The notes beneath the pieces are model-generated. The model was not told the origin of the DNA, did not search any database, and saw nothing but the letters and a program-made list of their open reading frames with translations. The position numbers were made by a program, and so were the translations under genes. Shown here in pieces: positions 61,349-62,318 of a stretch of DNA of 62,318 bases. Numbering within the stretch: position 1 is the stretch's first letter; each line of letters starts with the position of its first letter. The DNA is taken from NCBI GenBank assembly GCA_964619315.1, contig CAZUEH010000007.1, forward strand, positions 1 to 62,318. Reading direction: 5' to 3'. This stretch comes from Fimisoma sp964619315 (GTDB lineage Bacteria > Bacillota > Clostridia > Peptostreptococcales > Anaerovoracaceae).

Positions 61349-61876
61349 TTATTTTTTAAATGCTAAAGTTCCTTTTAGTTCAAGGAATGCTTCTTCTGCC
61401 TCAGTTATTTCTCCGCCCTTTGGAACAGGGTAGAATGACAAACATGATACCATATAGAATCCACCTTCATCATAACACATCAGCTGAATATAACGCATCT
61501 CGTTTTCTGTCCAAGTTGCTTGTGACCATCCTGGAAGGTTTTCTGCATCTCCAAAAACCGCATCTTGCGGGATTAGTCCTATTGTGTTAACAGAGTTAAA
61601 ATAGTTTACATACCCATCAACACCGATTTCTTCTTCTACAGGAATCATTGCAATCGTTATTATTCCATCATCTGTATCGTAAGTTATAGATTCAAGGCCA
61701 TTGCTTTTTGTATCTTGAGGTACTTCGACTAAGCCTACTGGTTTTTCATATTTCAACGAGCTCATATTAGCTTTTTTAGATTTATCTACGACTTTGCCTT
61801 CGTTATTTCCACAAGCACACATTATAGTTGTGATAACTAATATTAAAAATATAACAATAAACTGCTTCTTCTTCAT
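61349..61876 (-). CDS. lipoprotein of unknown function
   Basis: A 175-residue predicted lipoprotein. The signal peptide MKKKQFIVIFLILVITTIM is followed by CAC, with Cys22 the likely lipidated residue, then a short charged linker. The mature part looks beta-rich (ITYDTDDGIITIAMIPVEEEIGVDGYVNYF, WSQATWTENEMRYIQLMCYDEGGFYMVSCLSF). I do not recognise the family. AAGGAAGAGG precedes the ATG. It is transcribed separately, upstream of the cobalamin operon promoter, and has a striking palindrome in its own upstream region. Confidence 0.8.
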   Translation of the reverse strand: MKKKQFIVIFLILVITTIMCACGNNEGKVVDKSKKANMSSLKYEKPVGLVEVPQDTKSNGLESITYDTDDGIITIAMIPVEEEIGVDGYVNYFNSVNTIGLIPQDAVFGDAENLPGWSQATWTENEMRYIQLMCYDEGGFYMVSCLSFYPVPKGGEITEAEEAFLELKGTLAFKK

Positions 61877-61938
61877 GCCTCTTCCTTTCTAACATGCCAC
61901 AGCATATATTAACCTATTGCAACTATTCTAACGCATTT

Positions 61939-61967
61939 TTATGCAAAATGAAAGTGCTTTTGCATAA
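61939..61967. promoter_or_regulatory. perfect inverted repeat upstream of the lipoprotein gene (operator candidate)
   Basis: TTATGCAAAA (61939-61948) and TTTTGCATAA (61958-61967) are perfect 10-base inverted arms around a 9-base spacer. No T run follows in either direction. The site lies 63-91 bases before the lipoprotein start, where a dimeric regulator could bind. Confidence 0.5.
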
Positions 61968-62008
61968 TTTGTTTGTATTCATGATTTGTAACAACCTTGC
62001 TAATATAT

Positions 62009-62044
62009 AAAAGACTGTTGAAAATTCAACAGTCTTTTGTTTTT
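62009..62044. terminator. strong stem-loop terminator beside the 10-N gap
   Basis: AAAAGACTGTTGA (62009-62021) pairs perfectly with TCAACAGTCTTTT (62026-62038), loop AAAT. On the plus strand GTTTTT and the gap follow; on the minus strand TTTTATATAT follows. For the minus-strand tRNA genes to the right it is a plausible end. Confidence 0.8.
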
Positions 62045-62054
62045 NNNNNNNNNN
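62045..62054. other. assembly gap of 10 Ns
   Basis: Ten unknown bases between the terminator and the tRNA-Gln gene, a second scaffold join or low-quality call in this draft sequence. Confidence 0.95.
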
Positions 62055-62087
62055 TATGTCGCCGCAACCCTTGCGGGTTTATTATAT

Positions 62088-62162
62088 TGGCTAGGGTAGC
62101 AGGATTCGAACCTGCGAGTGACGGAATCAGAATCCGTTGCCTTACCGCTTGGCGATACCCCA
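62088..62162 (-). tRNA. tRNA-Gln (CUG)
   Basis: Minus strand, 75 bases including an encoded CCA. Acceptor TGGGGTA/TACCCTA, anticodon stem ACGGA/TCCGT with loop TTCTGAT (anticodon CUG, glutamine), T loop TTCGAAT. Acceptor position 1 is U opposite A, typical of glutamine tRNAs. It is followed by a small CCGCAA/TTGCGG hairpin. Confidence 0.93.
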
Positions 62163-62179
62163 ACGGTTTTAAATAATTA

Positions 62180-62256
62180 TGGGGTGGGTAGTGGGAGTCG
62201 AACCCACGTATACAGGAGCCACAACCCTGGGTCTTAACCACTTGACGATACACACC
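62180..62256 (-). tRNA. tRNA-His (GUG)
   Basis: Minus strand, 77 bases including the encoded G at -1 and CCA. Anticodon stem CAGGG/TCCTG with loop TTGTGGC (anticodon GUG, histidine), T loop TTCGACT. The G-1 pairs with C73, as histidyl-tRNA synthetase requires. The acceptor stem GTGTGTA/TACCCAC contains one U4-C69 mismatch (base 62252 opposite 62187). It lies 17 bases upstream of tRNA-Gln in the same direction. Confidence 0.92.
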
Positions 62257-62318
62257 ATGACAGTATTCCTTGATATTATGAAAAAATTCTTACTGTACAC
62301 AGTAGGAATATTCTTGTA

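Noticed and set aside
62026..62253. Minus-strand open frame of 75 codons at the right edge
   Set aside because: It runs across tRNA-His, tRNA-Gln and the 10-N gap, so it is not a gene.
1..62318. CRISPR array, insertion sequence, prophage or integrase
   Set aside because: I saw no regularly spaced repeats, transposase, integrase or phage structural genes; the long repeats found are the two riboswitch copies and the trkH pair.

Overview
The window looks like a low-GC Gram-positive anaerobe of the class Clostridia. The evidence is AT-rich DNA, CodY, an IspH-ribosomal protein S1 fusion, a D-alanine teichoic acid (dlt) operon, a Gram-positive style Tad pilus locus without an outer-membrane secretin, and the anaerobic (early cobalt insertion) cobalamin pathway. 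A family-level guess such as Anaerovoracaceae or another Peptostreptococcales relative is inference only. The sequence is a draft scaffold, with a 100-N gap inside trkA and a 10-N gap near the right end.

Left third (1-18.4 kb, all minus strand): a partial tRNA-Val, yigZ-hflX, then a core block reading yraN-comM-dprA | topA-hslV-hslU-codY. Next come the dlt operon (dltA-B-C-D plus a 53-residue DltX at its 3' end), a polar amino acid ABC importer, and two small hydrolases (HAD Cof type and metallo-beta-lactamase fold).

Middle (18.5-37.6 kb): trkA with two tandem trkH genes is the only plus-strand block. The minus strand then resumes with rarA-ispH/rpsA, a nine-gene Tad/Flp pilus operon (tadZ-tadA-tadB-tadC-flp-TadE-like-DUF5702-TadE-like with a zinc-finger-like tail-DUF6382), a fatty acyl-CoA ligase with an orphan adenine methyltransferase, and ygiQ.

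Right (37.7-62.3 kb): a BMP-family nucleoside importer (nupN-O-P-Q type) is followed by two linked units, each headed by a cobalamin riboswitch. The upstream unit is an 11-gene cobalamin operon (cbiB-cobD-cbiD-cbiL-cbiF-cbiG-cbiH-cbiJET-cbiA-cbiP-cbiC) running from precorrin-2/cobalt-sirohydrochlorin to the cobinamide stage, with CbiJ, CbiE and CbiT fused in one chain. Directly behind cbiC, a new promoter and a second, closely similar riboswitch drive two secreted surface proteins with NEAT-like beta domains (one ending in a VPKTG anchor signal, one with a C-terminal membrane anchor) and a substrate-binding lipoprotein, permease and ATPase. Read together, this is a candidate Gram-positive surface-to-cytoplasm corrinoid capture relay, co-regulated with de novo synthesis, and is the most interesting system here. 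A lipoprotein of unknown function behind a 10-bp-arm inverted repeat, plus tRNA-Gln and tRNA-His, close the window.

Two real genes are too short for ordinary ORF cut-offs and were found by reading the sequence: dltX (10302-10463) and the Flp pilin (28819-28986). Several start codons were moved from an upstream TTG/GTG to an internal ATG because the ribosome binding site supports the latter (codY, comM, dltA, trkA, DUF6382 gene, ygiQ, tadA, the 46260 surface protein).
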